From Stutzerimonas stutzeri (GTDB taxonomy: Bacteria; Pseudomonadota; Gammaproteobacteria; Pseudomonadales; Pseudomonadaceae): a DNA stretch of 54,176 bases. Location: positions 1 to 54,176 of the forward strand of contig NZ_JAMOII010000024.1 in assembly GCF_024448985.1 (NCBI RefSeq), written 5' to 3'. Within the stretch, counting starts at the first letter, position 1; every line of letters begins with the position of its first letter. The notes beneath the pieces were generated by a model. The model saw only the letters and a list, made by a program, of their open reading frames with translations, searched no databases and was not told where the DNA came from. The position numbers and the translations under genes were made by a program. Below are positions 34,063-42,706 of the stretch, piece after piece.

Positions 34063-34649
34063 CCCAAGTCGCCGATCATGGGCATTGATTCGCCGCTGAT
34101 ATCTCCGAAGTTCGTGTTTTATCGCGAAAGTTGAACTAACCGGTCTCGGCTTGAGATTCGCTGTGATCCAACTTGAATATTCTGCTGGATATTGGCGGGC
34201 CCAGCCGCGAAGAAATAGGCCAATTCAGAGGCCTGGATTCAGACTGTATTCCGAGACCATGCGTTGTTGTCTAAGGCTACTGCGAAACCCTGATGGGCGG
34301 AGGCTTTCAGCGGATTTCGGTTGTACGATTTGAGCAACGGATCGCGGCCGTTTTTCACGGCTGTTGAATTAACCGAACTTGCGCTGGCAACTAGAGTGAA
34401 TAAGGTGGCAGAACTAAGGCGTCGAGCTGCCGATACCGTTGCAGGATATCGGCGATCCGTTTCCAAGGAGATGGCGACTTCATCGCATCGATGAAATTTT
34501 TGTGGTCGCCCGACTGAACCGCGATGGATGCGAACTTAATCCTTAGTTCTCGGGCGACTGATGCGTTAGTTGGTATTACTTGCGCGAACGGCTCTGTCCC
34601 AGTGGCTGGAACGAAGATCGGTGTATCGGGAATCGCGCCGTTCGGCGGC
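34063..34649. other. gene-poor, comparatively AT-rich gap between zwf and ectA
   Basis: About 590 nt with no gene I can support. One minus-strand frame is open from the end of zwf to a TAG near 34395. It reads like protein near its end (FIDAMKSPSPWKRIADI) but has no sensible start, so it may be a truncated remnant. No tRNA, terminator or transposase was recognised. Confidence 0.4.
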
Positions 34650-36092
34650 TCAGCGCCACCATTGCCGGCCCTGATGCTCGATCAGCTGACGGGCCTGCTC
34701 CGGGCCATCGGTGCCGGCCGGGTAGGGCCTCGGTTTGCGATAGTGGCTTTGCCAGCCGCGCAGGATCGGATCGACCCAGTTCCAGGCGGCTTCCACTTCG
34801 TCGCGGCGCATGAAGAGCGTCGAATCGCCTTCGATGACATCCAGCAGCAACCGCTCATAGGCCTCCCAGCGACGGGTCGTGCTGAACGCGCTCGCCAGGT
34901 TTAGATCCAGTTCCACCGGCTCCAGCTGCATGCCTTTGCCGGGCGCCTTGGCCATGAGCTGCAGGCTGATGCTCTCTTCCGGTTGCAGGCTGATCACCAG
35001 GCGATTCACTTCGCCTTTGGTGAACAACATGTGTGGCACCTGCTTGAAGGTGATGATGATCTCCGAGCGCTTGCGGGACATGCGCTTGCCGGTGCGCAGA
35101 TAGAAGGGCACACCGGCCCAGCGCCAGTTGTCGATCTCGGCCTTTACCGCGACGAAGGTTTCGGTATCGCTGTCGTTGTCGACATCGTTTTCGAAGTAGT
35201 AGGCCTGCACGTCGTGGCCGCCGATGCGGCCGGCGCCGTACTGACCGCGCACAGTCTTGTCCTGCACGTCGTTGCCGGTGATGGGTTTGAGAGCTTCGAG
35301 AATCTTCACCTTTTCGCCGCGTATCGATTTGGCATCGAAACGCACCGGCGCCTCCATTGCCACCAGGCAGAGCAACTGCAGCAGATGGTTCTGCAACATG
35401 TCGCGCATGGCGCCGGAGTGATCGTAGTAGCTGCCGCGCTCTTCAACCCCGAGGGTTTCGGCCACGGTGATCTGCACATGATCGATCTGGCCCGCACGCC
35501 AGATGGGCTCGAACAGCGCATTAGCGAAGCGCAGCGCCATGAGGTTCTGCACGGTCTCCTTGCCCAGGTAGTGGTCGATCCGGTAGATCCGCGACTCGGG
35601 AAACACCGCGCCGATGGCTTCGTTGATTTCCAGCGCGGAATCCAGCGAATGGCCGATGGGCTTCTCCAGCACGATGCGCGCGTTCTCGCCGGCGAGGCCG
35701 GCGCTTTCGAGATTGGAGGCGATGGGTACGAACAGCCTCGGCGCGGTCGCCAGGTAATGCACCCGCACGCGTCCCTCGGATTGGCCGAGGTGATGTGCGA
35801 GACCGACAAATTCGCCACGCTGGGAAGCATCCATGGCGAAGTAATCGAGGCGGCGACTGAACGCTTGCCAGATGTCGACCTCGAAATCGGTGCGCGCGAT
35901 TCCCGCGCGGCAATGGCGCTCGGCTAGGGTCAGGAAGGCGTTGCGGTCGATCTCCTGGCGAGCGATGGCAAGGATGCGCACGTCATCGTGCAGACGCCGC
36001 TCACGGTGCAGGTGATAAAGGGCAGGGATGAGTTTGTGTAGCGCCAGATCGCCGGTACCGCCAAATACCAGCATGTCGCAGGAAATGGACAC
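34650..36092 (-). CDS. zwf: glucose-6-phosphate 1-dehydrogenase
   Basis: It oxidises glucose 6-phosphate to 6-phosphogluconolactone, feeding the Entner-Doudoroff and pentose phosphate routes and making NADPH. The 480-residue protein has the nucleotide-binding start FGGTGDLALHKL (9-20) and the active-site signature RIDHYLGKE. The GTG start at 36092 is preceded by TAGGAG. It is divergent from an RpiR-type regulator, and a 19-bp palindrome lies in the shared promoter gap. It resembles the second zwf copy found next to pyc genes in pseudomonads rather than the edd/glk-linked copy. Confidence 0.93.
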   Translation of the reverse strand: MSISCDMLVFGGTGDLALHKLIPALYHLHRERRLHDDVRILAIARQEIDRNAFLTLAERHCRAGIARTDFEVDIWQAFSRRLDYFAMDASQRGEFVGLAHHLGQSEGRVRVHYLATAPRLFVPIASNLESAGLAGENARIVLEKPIGHSLDSALEINEAIGAVFPESRIYRIDHYLGKETVQNLMALRFANALFEPIWRAGQIDHVQITVAETLGVEERGSYYDHSGAMRDMLQNHLLQLLCLVAMEAPVRFDAKSIRGEKVKILEALKPITGNDVQDKTVRGQYGAGRIGGHDVQAYYFENDVDNDSDTETFVAVKAEIDNWRWAGVPFYLRTGKRMSRKRSEIIITFKQVPHMLFTKGEVNRLVISLQPEESISLQLMAKAPGKGMQLEPVELDLNLASAFSTTRRWEAYERLLLDVIEGDSTLFMRRDEVEAAWNWVDPILRGWQSHYRKPRPYPAGTDGPEQARQLIEHQGRQWWR

Positions 36093-36144
36093 AGCGTCAC
36101 TCCTAGCTAGAAGGTGAACTCAATAGGTGGGCGATGCTGCAGGC

Positions 36145-36163
36145 CTTGTAGTATAACTACAAG
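36145..36163. promoter_or_regulatory. HexR-type operator palindrome between zwf and its regulator
   Basis: CTTGTAGTATAACTACAAG is an inverted repeat with 8-bp perfect arms and a 3-nt centre. It closely resembles HexR-type boxes (TTGTAGT...ACTACAA). It lies 53 nt before zwf and 88 nt before the RpiR-family gene, a position suited to control both. Confidence 0.75.
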
Positions 36164-36250
36164 CCCACTACAGCCAGCCGGCAGGATAGCTGCGACGCAT
36201 CGCTGCGTTTGACCTTCCTTGTCCGGTATTGATCATAGCGAGTCCGGAAC

Positions 36251-37117
36251 GTGAACCTGCTGCAACACATCGCCCAATCGAGAAGTTCGCTGCGCAAGTC
36301 GGAGCTCAAGGTGGCCGACCATGTACTGCTCGATCCGGCTGCGGTGATGCACAGCTCCATGGCGGACCTAGCCCATGCGGTAGGCGTCAGCGAGCCGACC
36401 ATCGTGCGCTTCTGTCGCGCAATCGGTTGCCTTGGTTTTCAGGATCTCAAGCTCAAACTGGCGCAGAGTCTCGCCGCTGGCGCCAGCTTCGGCCAGTTCG
36501 CCATCAGCGAGAACGATTCGGTCACCGATTTTGCGCTGAAGATATTCGACACTACTTTGCATACTCTGATGGACGTGCGCGAGCGCCTCGACTCCGATGC
36601 TTTGGAGCGTGCCGTTACTGCCATGGCCAAGGCTGAGCGGGTGGAGTTTTACGGTTTCGGGGCGTCCGGCGCGGTGGCAACCGATGCCCAGCACAAGTTC
36701 TTCCGGCTATTGCTCAGTGCGGCGGCCTATTCCGACCCGCATATGCAGGCGATGTCGGCGGTCACGCTGAAACCCACCGACGTGGCGATCTGCATCTCCC
36801 AGTCGGGGCGCTCAAAGGACCTGCTGATAACCGCCAATGTGGTGCGCGAGTCCGGCGCCACGCTGATCACGCTCTGTCCGAGCCAGACGCCGCTGGCGGA
36901 GCTGGCGACCATCAACCTGGCCATCGACGTTCAGGAAGATACCGAAATCTATACTCCGCTGACCTCACGTATCGCCCACTTGGTGGTGATCGACGTGCTG
37001 GCGATGGGGGTCGCCATGGCGCGCGGGCCGAGTCTGGTCAACCATCTCAAAAGCGTAAAGCGCAGTCTGCGCAGCTTGCGCCTGTCGCCCAAGTCGGTGA
37101 AGCCGCACGAAGATTGA
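36251..37117 (+). CDS. RpiR/HexR-family transcriptional regulator
   Basis: A 288-residue regulator. An N-terminal RpiR helix-turn-helix domain (about 1-77, with MADLAHAVGVSEPTIVRFCR) is followed by a SIS sugar-phosphate-binding domain (about 120-260, with VEFYGFGASG and ICISQSGRSKDLL). HexR proteins sense 2-keto-3-deoxy-6-phosphogluconate and repress zwf and other genes. By position this is most like the paralogue adjacent to zwf-pyc in pseudomonads, so I do not assign hexR outright. GTG start at 36251. Confidence 0.88.
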   Translation: MNLLQHIAQSRSSLRKSELKVADHVLLDPAAVMHSSMADLAHAVGVSEPTIVRFCRAIGCLGFQDLKLKLAQSLAAGASFGQFAISENDSVTDFALKIFDTTLHTLMDVRERLDSDALERAVTAMAKAERVEFYGFGASGAVATDAQHKFFRLLLSAAAYSDPHMQAMSAVTLKPTDVAICISQSGRSKDLLITANVVRESGATLITLCPSQTPLAELATINLAIDVQEDTEIYTPLTSRIAHLVVIDVLAMGVAMARGPSLVNHLKSVKRSLRSLRLSPKSVKPHED

Positions 37118-37205
37118 CCGTCTTCGAAACGTCATTGACCTGACCTCATAGCGTCACCTATAGCTCCGATGCTGAACCTCCCAGTACCTTTCTCGGGAGA
37201 ACCCC

Positions 37206-37421
37206 ATGTCTCAGCACCGTGAAACCTACGTCAACCTCGATGCCCGTGCACGCCGCAAGCTGCAGGACGAGCGCCGCATGTACTTCCGTCGAGCCATTGA
37301 AAGCTACGACGAGCAGCGCCAATTGCATGCGCAGCTGATGGAGTTCCCCGATTTGTTGATGGTCAGCCCGTTGCTGGAGGCTGGGGCAGAACACCGGCAA
37401 AACGCGTCGCCAATGCGCTGA
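37206..37421 (+). CDS. small conserved-looking hypothetical protein, 71 residues
   Basis: It starts MSQHRETYVNLDARARRKLQ at an ATG with GGGAG 7 nt upstream. It is a charged helical protein rich in Arg and Glu with no membrane segment. Its last 59 nt overlap the 3' end of the convergent LysR gene. The good ribosome-binding site and protein-like composition argue that it is real. I recognise no family. Confidence 0.6.
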   Translation: MSQHRETYVNLDARARRKLQDERRMYFRRAIESYDEQRQLHAQLMEFPDLLMVSPLLEAGAEHRQNASPMR

Positions 37422-38313
37422 TCTGCGCACGCTCTTCACGGATGAAGGCGATGAACGCTTGGGCGACCGGGCTGAGCCGCTTTGCTCTTGGGTGCACCAC
37501 GCACCAGCTGCGGTACAGCGGTAGCTCCAGCACCGGAAGCTCGCACAGCAGTCCGTGCTGAAGCTCCAGATACACGGCGTGGCGTGGCATCAGTGCCACG
37601 CCAAGTCCAGCCACCACGCTCTCACGCAATGCGTCCAGCGAAGCTACCTGTACGGTTTGGGCGAAGTGTGCGCGCTTCTGGCGCAGATAGTCTTCGCCAG
37701 CCTTGCGTGTGCCCGAACCGGGTTCGCGCACCAGCAGTGGGTAGGATGTCAGGTCTTGCAGTGTCAGCTCGGTTGCCTGGCTCAATGGATGATTGGCCGG
37801 CGCGACGGCCACGATCGGGTTGTTCAGGAACGGCATGAACTCGAGGTCCATGTCGGTCGGCACCTGCGACATGATCAGCAGATCGTCGCGGCTGATCGAC
37901 AGGCGCTTGACCGCCTGCGCGTGATTGACCACGACCAGTTCGAGGCTCACTTCCGGATGCTGCCGTTTGAACGCGGCAAACAGATGCGGCGTGATGTATT
38001 TGGCACTCGATTCCACCGCGAGGTTCAGTTGCCCCTGTAGCGAACCCTGCAAATCAGACAGCTGCATGTCTAGGCTGTCCAGACGCCCGAAAATATCGGT
38101 GCTGGCGCGCTGCAACGCCTCGGCCGCCACGGTGAGATAGAGTTTTTTGCCCAGGTACTCGAACAACGGTTGGCCAATCAGCTCTTCAAGCTGGCGAATC
38201 TGCAGGCTTACGGCTGGTTGGGTCAGCGCCATTTCTTCGGCCGCTCGGCTATAGGAACGGCTTTCACATACCGCCCGAAACACCTGTAGTTGGCGCAAGG
38301 TTATGCGCATCAT
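37363..38313 (-). CDS. LysR-family transcriptional regulator, probable PycR
   Basis: A 316-residue LysR protein with an N-terminal winged helix-turn-helix (LRQLQVFRAVCESRSYSRAAEEMALTQP, split here only for reference) and a substrate-binding domain from about 90. The ATG at 38313 has GGAAG immediately upstream; a further ATG at 38325 is less likely. It is divergent from pycA, the arrangement seen for PycR in pseudomonads. Autoregulation and control of pycAB are inferred from that layout and from palindromes in the gap. Confidence 0.85.
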   Translation of the reverse strand: MMRITLRQLQVFRAVCESRSYSRAAEEMALTQPAVSLQIRQLEELIGQPLFEYLGKKLYLTVAAEALQRASTDIFGRLDSLDMQLSDLQGSLQGQLNLAVESSAKYITPHLFAAFKRQHPEVSLELVVVNHAQAVKRLSISRDDLLIMSQVPTDMDLEFMPFLNNPIVAVAPANHPLSQATELTLQDLTSYPLLVREPGSGTRKAGEDYLRQKRAHFAQTVQVASLDALRESVVAGLGVALMPRHAVYLELQHGLLCELPVLELPLYRSWCVVHPRAKRLSPVAQAFIAFIREERAQISALATRFAGVLPQPPATG

Positions 38314-38410
38314 GGTCTTCCGCATCTTTCGCCGCTCTCGCTTGTTTTTGTCAGGGTTTGGATCGAATTCATCTGCCTATGCCGCGTGAACAGGCGCCTG
38401 TAACTGATCT

Positions 38411-38426
38411 ATAAGTAATTACTTAT
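38411..38426. promoter_or_regulatory. palindromic site in the lysR-pycA gap
   Basis: ATAAGTAATTACTTAT is a perfect 16-bp palindrome in an AT-rich island, 98 nt from the LysR start and 129 nt from pycA. It is a plausible LysR-type operator. Confidence 0.6.
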
Positions 38427-38484
38427 TCAACGGCAAACTATTATTCATTTTCAGTAATCGCACCGGCAAGCGTAGGGTTTAAAT

Positions 38485-38501
38485 GCTTGCACGGTGCAAG
38501 C
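38485..38501. promoter_or_regulatory. second palindrome, in the pycA leader
   Basis: GCTTGCACGGTGCAAGC is a perfect inverted repeat with a single central base, 54 nt before the pycA start. It could be an operator or an mRNA hairpin; there is no T tract after it. Confidence 0.5.
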
Positions 38502-38554
38502 GTCACACGGCCCCAGATGGCGGCCTTTTGCTCATTGACCGAGGGAATGACAGC

Positions 38555-39970
38555 GTGATCAAGAAGCTGCTGATCGCTAACCGCGGTGAAATTGCCGTCC
38601 GCATCGTGCGGGCCTGTGCCGAGATGGGCGTTCGCTCGGTAGCCGTATACGCCGAGCCTGACCGCCATGCGCTGCATGTCAAACGTGCCGATGAGGCTTA
38701 CTTCATTGGTGAGGACCCTCTGGCGGGTTACCTGAACCCACGCAAACTGGTGAACCTCGCGGTGGAAACCGGCTGCGATGCGTTGCACCCCGGCTATGGG
38801 TTTCTTTCCGAGAACGCAGAGCTCGCGGAGATCTGCGCCGAGCGCGGTATCCGCTTCGTTGGCCCTAGCGCTGAAGTGATTCGCCGAATGGGCGACAAGA
38901 CCGAGGCCCGGCGCAGCATGATTAAGGCCGGTGTGCCGGTCACACCAGGCACCGAAGGCAACGTAGCGGATGTCGAAGAAGCATTGGCCGAGGCCGAGCG
39001 CATCGGTTATCCGGTGATGCTCAAGGCGACCTCCGGCGGTGGTGGCCGCGGTATTCGCCGGTGCAACTCCCGTGAAGAACTGGCTCAGGCCTACCCACGG
39101 GTCATCTCCGAGGCGACCAAGGCGTTTGGCTCTGCTGATGTGTTTCTCGAAAAATGCATTGTCGAACCCAAGCACATCGAGGCGCAGATTCTCGCCGACT
39201 CGTTCGGAAACACCGTACATCTGTTCGAGCGCGACTGCTCGATCCAGCGGCGTAACCAGAAGCTCATCGAGATTGCCCCCAGCCCGCAGCTGACCCCGGA
39301 ACAGCGCGCCTACATCGGTGATCTGGCGGTGCGCGCGGCCAAAGCGGTGGGTTACGAGAATGCCGGCACCGTGGAGTTTCTGCTCGCCGATGGCGAGGTG
39401 TACTTCATGGAGATGAACACCCGGGTGCAGGTGGAGCACACCATTACCGAGGAAATCACCGGTATCGACATCGTGCGTGAGCAGATCCGCATCGCCTCCG
39501 GCATGCCCCTCTCGATCAAGCAAGAAGATATTCAGTATCGCGGCTTCGCCTTGCAATTCCGCATCAACGCCGAAGACCCGCGCAACAATTTCCTGCCCTG
39601 CTTCGGCAAGATCACCCGCTATTACGCGCCGGGCGGCCCGGGGGTGCGCACCGATACCGCGATTTATACCGGCTATACCATCCCGCCGTACTACGACTCC
39701 ATGTGCCTGAAGCTGATCGTCTGGGCACTGACCTGGGAAGAGGCGCTGGCCAGAGGGTCGCGCGCGCTGGACGACATGCGCGTGCAGGGCGTGAAGACCA
39801 CGGCTTTCTACTATCAGAAGATTCTCGAGAACCCGGATTTCCGCAGCGGGCAGTTCAACACCAGCTTCGTCGATAACCATCCGGAATTGATGACCTACTC
39901 GATCAAGCGCAAGCCGAGCGAACTGGCCCTGGCCATCGCCGCCGCTATCGCCGCCCACGCAGGCCTGTGA
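38555..39970 (+). CDS. pycA: pyruvate carboxylase subunit A (biotin carboxylase)
   Basis: It carboxylates biotin on the partner subunit using ATP and bicarbonate. The 471-residue protein starts VIKKLLIANRGEIAVRI and has the ATP-grasp loop ATSGGGGRGIRR and the carboxylase motif MEMNTRVQVEHTITEE. The frame is open 24 codons further up, but the GTG at 38555 matches family starts and has GAGGGA upstream. It is followed by pycB after 10 nt. This two-subunit enzyme makes oxaloacetate from pyruvate. Confidence 0.93.
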   Translation: MIKKLLIANRGEIAVRIVRACAEMGVRSVAVYAEPDRHALHVKRADEAYFIGEDPLAGYLNPRKLVNLAVETGCDALHPGYGFLSENAELAEICAERGIRFVGPSAEVIRRMGDKTEARRSMIKAGVPVTPGTEGNVADVEEALAEAERIGYPVMLKATSGGGGRGIRRCNSREELAQAYPRVISEATKAFGSADVFLEKCIVEPKHIEAQILADSFGNTVHLFERDCSIQRRNQKLIEIAPSPQLTPEQRAYIGDLAVRAAKAVGYENAGTVEFLLADGEVYFMEMNTRVQVEHTITEEITGIDIVREQIRIASGMPLSIKQEDIQYRGFALQFRINAEDPRNNFLPCFGKITRYYAPGGPGVRTDTAIYTGYTIPPYYDSMCLKLIVWALTWEEALARGSRALDDMRVQGVKTTAFYYQKILENPDFRSGQFNTSFVDNHPELMTYSIKRKPSELALAIAAAIAAHAGL

Positions 39971-39980
39971 GGAACGAACC

Positions 39981-41795
39981 ATGACTGCTCAGAAAAAAAT
40001 CACCGTCACCGATACCATCCTTCGAGACGCCCACCAGTCGCTGATTGCGACCCGCATGCGTACCGAGGACATGCTGCCGATCTGCGAGAAGCTCGACCGC
40101 GTCGGCTACTGGTCGCTCGAAGTCTGGGGCGGCGCGACCTTCGACGCGTGCGTGCGCTTCCTCAAGGAAGATCCCTGGGAGCGCTTACGTGAGCTCAAGG
40201 CGGCACTGCCCAACACCCGTTTGCAGATGCTGCTGCGCGGGCAGAACCTGCTGGGCTATCGACACTACGCTGATGATGTGGTCGAGGCGTTCTGTGCCAA
40301 GGCGGCCGACAATGGCATCGACGTGTTCCGCATATTCGATGCGATGAACGATGTGCGTAATCTGGAAACAGCCATCCGTGCGGTGAAGAAAACCGGAAAG
40401 CACGCGCAGGGCACCATCGCCTACACCACCAGCCCTGTGCACACCGTCGAGTTGTTCGTCGAGCAAGGCCGGGCGATGCGCGACATGGGCGTCGATTCCA
40501 TTGCCATCAAGGACATGGCTGGCCTGCTGACGCCGTTTGCCACTGGCGATCTGGTCCGCGCGCTGAAGGCCGAGATGGATCTGCCGGTTTTCATCCATTC
40601 TCACGACACCGCCGGCGTCGCCAGCATGTGCCAGCTCAAGGCCATCGAGAACGGCGCCGATCACATCGACACGGCGATTTCGTCCATGGCCTGGGGCACC
40701 AGCCATCCAGGGACCGAGTCGATGGTTGCCGCGCTGCGCGGCACGCCGTACGACACAGGCCTCGATCTGGAATTGATCCAGGAAATCGGCCTGTACTTCT
40801 ATGCGGTGCGCAAGAAGTACCACCAGTTCGAGAGCGAATTCACCGGCGTCGACACTCGCGTGCAAGTGAATCAGGTGCCCGGCGGAATGATTTCCAACCT
40901 GGCCAACCAGCTCAAGGAGCAGGGCGCGCTCAACCGCATGGATGAAGTGCTGGCCGAGATTCCGCGCGTGCGCAAGGATCTAGGCTACCCGCCGCTGGTG
41001 ACGCCGACCTCGCAGATCGTCGGTACCCAGGCCTTCTTTAACGTTCTGGCTGGCGAGCGCTACAAGACCATCACCAATGAAGTGAAGCTCTATCTTCAGG
41101 GCCGCTACGGCAAAGCGCCGGGCACCATCGACGCCAAATTGCAGCGTCAGGCCATCGGCGGCGAGGAAATCGTCGAGGTGCGTCCAGCCGACCTGATCAA
41201 GCCAGAACTGGACAAGCTACGCCAGGAGATAGGCGCGCTGGCCCACAGCGAAGAAGACGTGCTGACCTATGCCATGTTCCCCGATATCGGCCGCAAGTTC
41301 CTCGAGGAGCGTGAGGCCGGCACGCTGCAACCGGAGGTCCTGCTACCGATTCCGGACGGCAGCGCGGTGAGTGCGGCGGGCGGCGAGGGCGTGCCGACCG
41401 AATTCGTCATTGATGTGCATGGCGAGACCTACCGGGTCGACATCACGGGCGTCGGCGTCAAGGGCGAGGGCAAGCGGCATTTCTTCCTCTCCATCGACGG
41501 CATGCCGGAAGAAGTGGTGTTCGAGCCATTGAACAACTTCGTCGGCGGCGGCGCTGGTGGTCAGCGCAAGCAGGCCAGCGGTCCGGGTGATGTCAGTACC
41601 AGCATGCCGGGCAACGTAGTCGATGTATTGGTCAAGGAAGGCGACGTGGTCAAGGCCGGCCAGCCGGTGCTGATCAGCGAGGCGATGAAGATGGAAACCG
41701 AAATCCAGGCGCCAATAGCCGGCACCGTGAAGGCTGTGCATGTGGCCAAGGGTGACCGCGTGACGCCTGGCGACTTGCTGATCGAGATTGCCTGA
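39981..41795 (+). CDS. pycB: pyruvate carboxylase subunit B (carboxyltransferase and biotin carrier)
   Basis: A 604-residue protein. The N-terminal HMGL-like carboxyltransferase domain begins TVTDTILRDAHQSLIATRMR. A conserved central domain follows, and a C-terminal biotinyl domain has SEAMKMETE with biotinylated lysine K570. An Ala/Gly-rich linker lies near residue 515. It closely resembles the oxaloacetate decarboxylase alpha subunit, but pairing with pycA and the absence of membrane beta and gamma subunits support pyruvate carboxylase. Confidence 0.92.
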   Translation: MTAQKKITVTDTILRDAHQSLIATRMRTEDMLPICEKLDRVGYWSLEVWGGATFDACVRFLKEDPWERLRELKAALPNTRLQMLLRGQNLLGYRHYADDVVEAFCAKAADNGIDVFRIFDAMNDVRNLETAIRAVKKTGKHAQGTIAYTTSPVHTVELFVEQGRAMRDMGVDSIAIKDMAGLLTPFATGDLVRALKAEMDLPVFIHSHDTAGVASMCQLKAIENGADHIDTAISSMAWGTSHPGTESMVAALRGTPYDTGLDLELIQEIGLYFYAVRKKYHQFESEFTGVDTRVQVNQVPGGMISNLANQLKEQGALNRMDEVLAEIPRVRKDLGYPPLVTPTSQIVGTQAFFNVLAGERYKTITNEVKLYLQGRYGKAPGTIDAKLQRQAIGGEEIVEVRPADLIKPELDKLRQEIGALAHSEEDVLTYAMFPDIGRKFLEEREAGTLQPEVLLPIPDGSAVSAAGGEGVPTEFVIDVHGETYRVDITGVGVKGEGKRHFFLSIDGMPEEVVFEPLNNFVGGGAGGQRKQASGPGDVSTSMPGNVVDVLVKEGDVVKAGQPVLISEAMKMETEIQAPIAGTVKAVHVAKGDRVTPGDLLIEIA

Positions 41796-41929
41796 GCCCG
41801 AGCCGTGCCTGGATGACGTCCAGGCGCGGCATAAGGTGTCTTCCTCGCCGGCGCATGCGTCTTTTGGAACGGCGTGTTTCAAGCACGGAAAAACGCTTTA
41901 CCCACCCGTGCCTGCGGATGATGCTAGTA

Positions 41930-42118
41930 GGGTCTGTTGCCGTTTCGTCGCGGCCGCGACGGCCCGTCCCTTCGGGTGGGGCCGCCTAGGTTGCGCGGCA
42001 AATGATGCCATGCGGCGTTGCGGGACCTGGCAACGGAGCGACCATTACCTGCGTCCCGCGCCTTGCCTGGCATTATTTGTCGCGGCAACGCGGCTTGCGA
42101 CGAAATGGCAACAGACCC
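41930..42118. mobile_element. MITE-like element with 22-bp terminal inverted repeats
   Basis: A 189-bp element. The left end 41930-41951 (starting GGGTCTGTTGCC) and right end 42097-42118 (ending GGCAACAGACCC) are inverse at 21 of 22 positions. Both ends are flanked by TA, consistent with a TA target duplication. There is no transposase inside. It fills most of the 366-nt gap between pycB and the CBS-domain gene, where nothing else is seen apart from the CBS gene ribosome-binding site. The parent transposon is unknown. Confidence 0.75.
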
Positions 42119-42161
42119 TATGTGGCGTCCGGCTTGGGGTCGGCATGGAGGAGGTGAAACC

Positions 42162-42599
42162 ATGAAAACGGTAGGACAGGTCGTCAGCAGCAAGTCGAAC
42201 TTGAGCGTACATACCATCGCACCGACCGACACGGTACTCACGGCGCTGCAGGTGCTGGCGGAAAAGAACGTCGGCGCACTGCCGGTGGCCGAAGCTGATG
42301 GTCGCTTGGTCGGCATCGTCAGTGAGCGCGACTATGCGCGCAAATGTGTCCTCAAGGGGCGTTCGTCGTTCGCGACTCCTGTGAGCACGATCATGAGCGT
42401 CAACCTGGTGACCGTCGAGCCGCATCAGGGACTCGAGGAATGCATGCAGCTGATGACCGATCGGCACTTGCGTCACCTACCGGTACTCGAAGCGGGCAAG
42501 TTGGTCGGCATGCTCTCTATCGGCGACGTGGTCAAGGAGCTCGTCGCCGAGAAAGAAAGCCTGATCCAGCATCTCGAACAGTACATTCGCGGCGAATAA
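42162..42599 (+). CDS. CBS-domain pair protein
   Basis: A 145-residue protein made of two CBS domains (about 8-65 and 75-130; for example GALPVAEADGRLVGIVSERD and HLPVLEAGKLVGMLSIGD). Tandem CBS modules bind adenine nucleotides and act as regulatory sensors. The ATG at 42162 is chosen because GGAGGTGAA precedes it by a few nt; an open frame extends upstream through the MITE-like element but is not protein-like. The next gene downstream encodes carbonic anhydrase. Confidence 0.9.
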   Translation: MKTVGQVVSSKSNLSVHTIAPTDTVLTALQVLAEKNVGALPVAEADGRLVGIVSERDYARKCVLKGRSSFATPVSTIMSVNLVTVEPHQGLEECMQLMTDRHLRHLPVLEAGKLVGMLSIGDVVKELVAEKESLIQHLEQYIRGE

Positions 42600-42706
42600 C
42601 CAAACCCGTGGTCGGCATGCTCGAGCGCCGGCCCGCCCGGGTCTCGGTGCCCGCTTCGGCACGAATTGCCGGGCCGGGCTCAACCTATACAAAAGAGATG
42701 ACGTAC

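Noticed and set aside
38441-39982. 513-codon open frame antisense to pycA
   Set aside because: A shadow of the biotin carboxylase gene; composition (many Gly, Ala, His, Arg) is typical of antisense frames and no motif is present.
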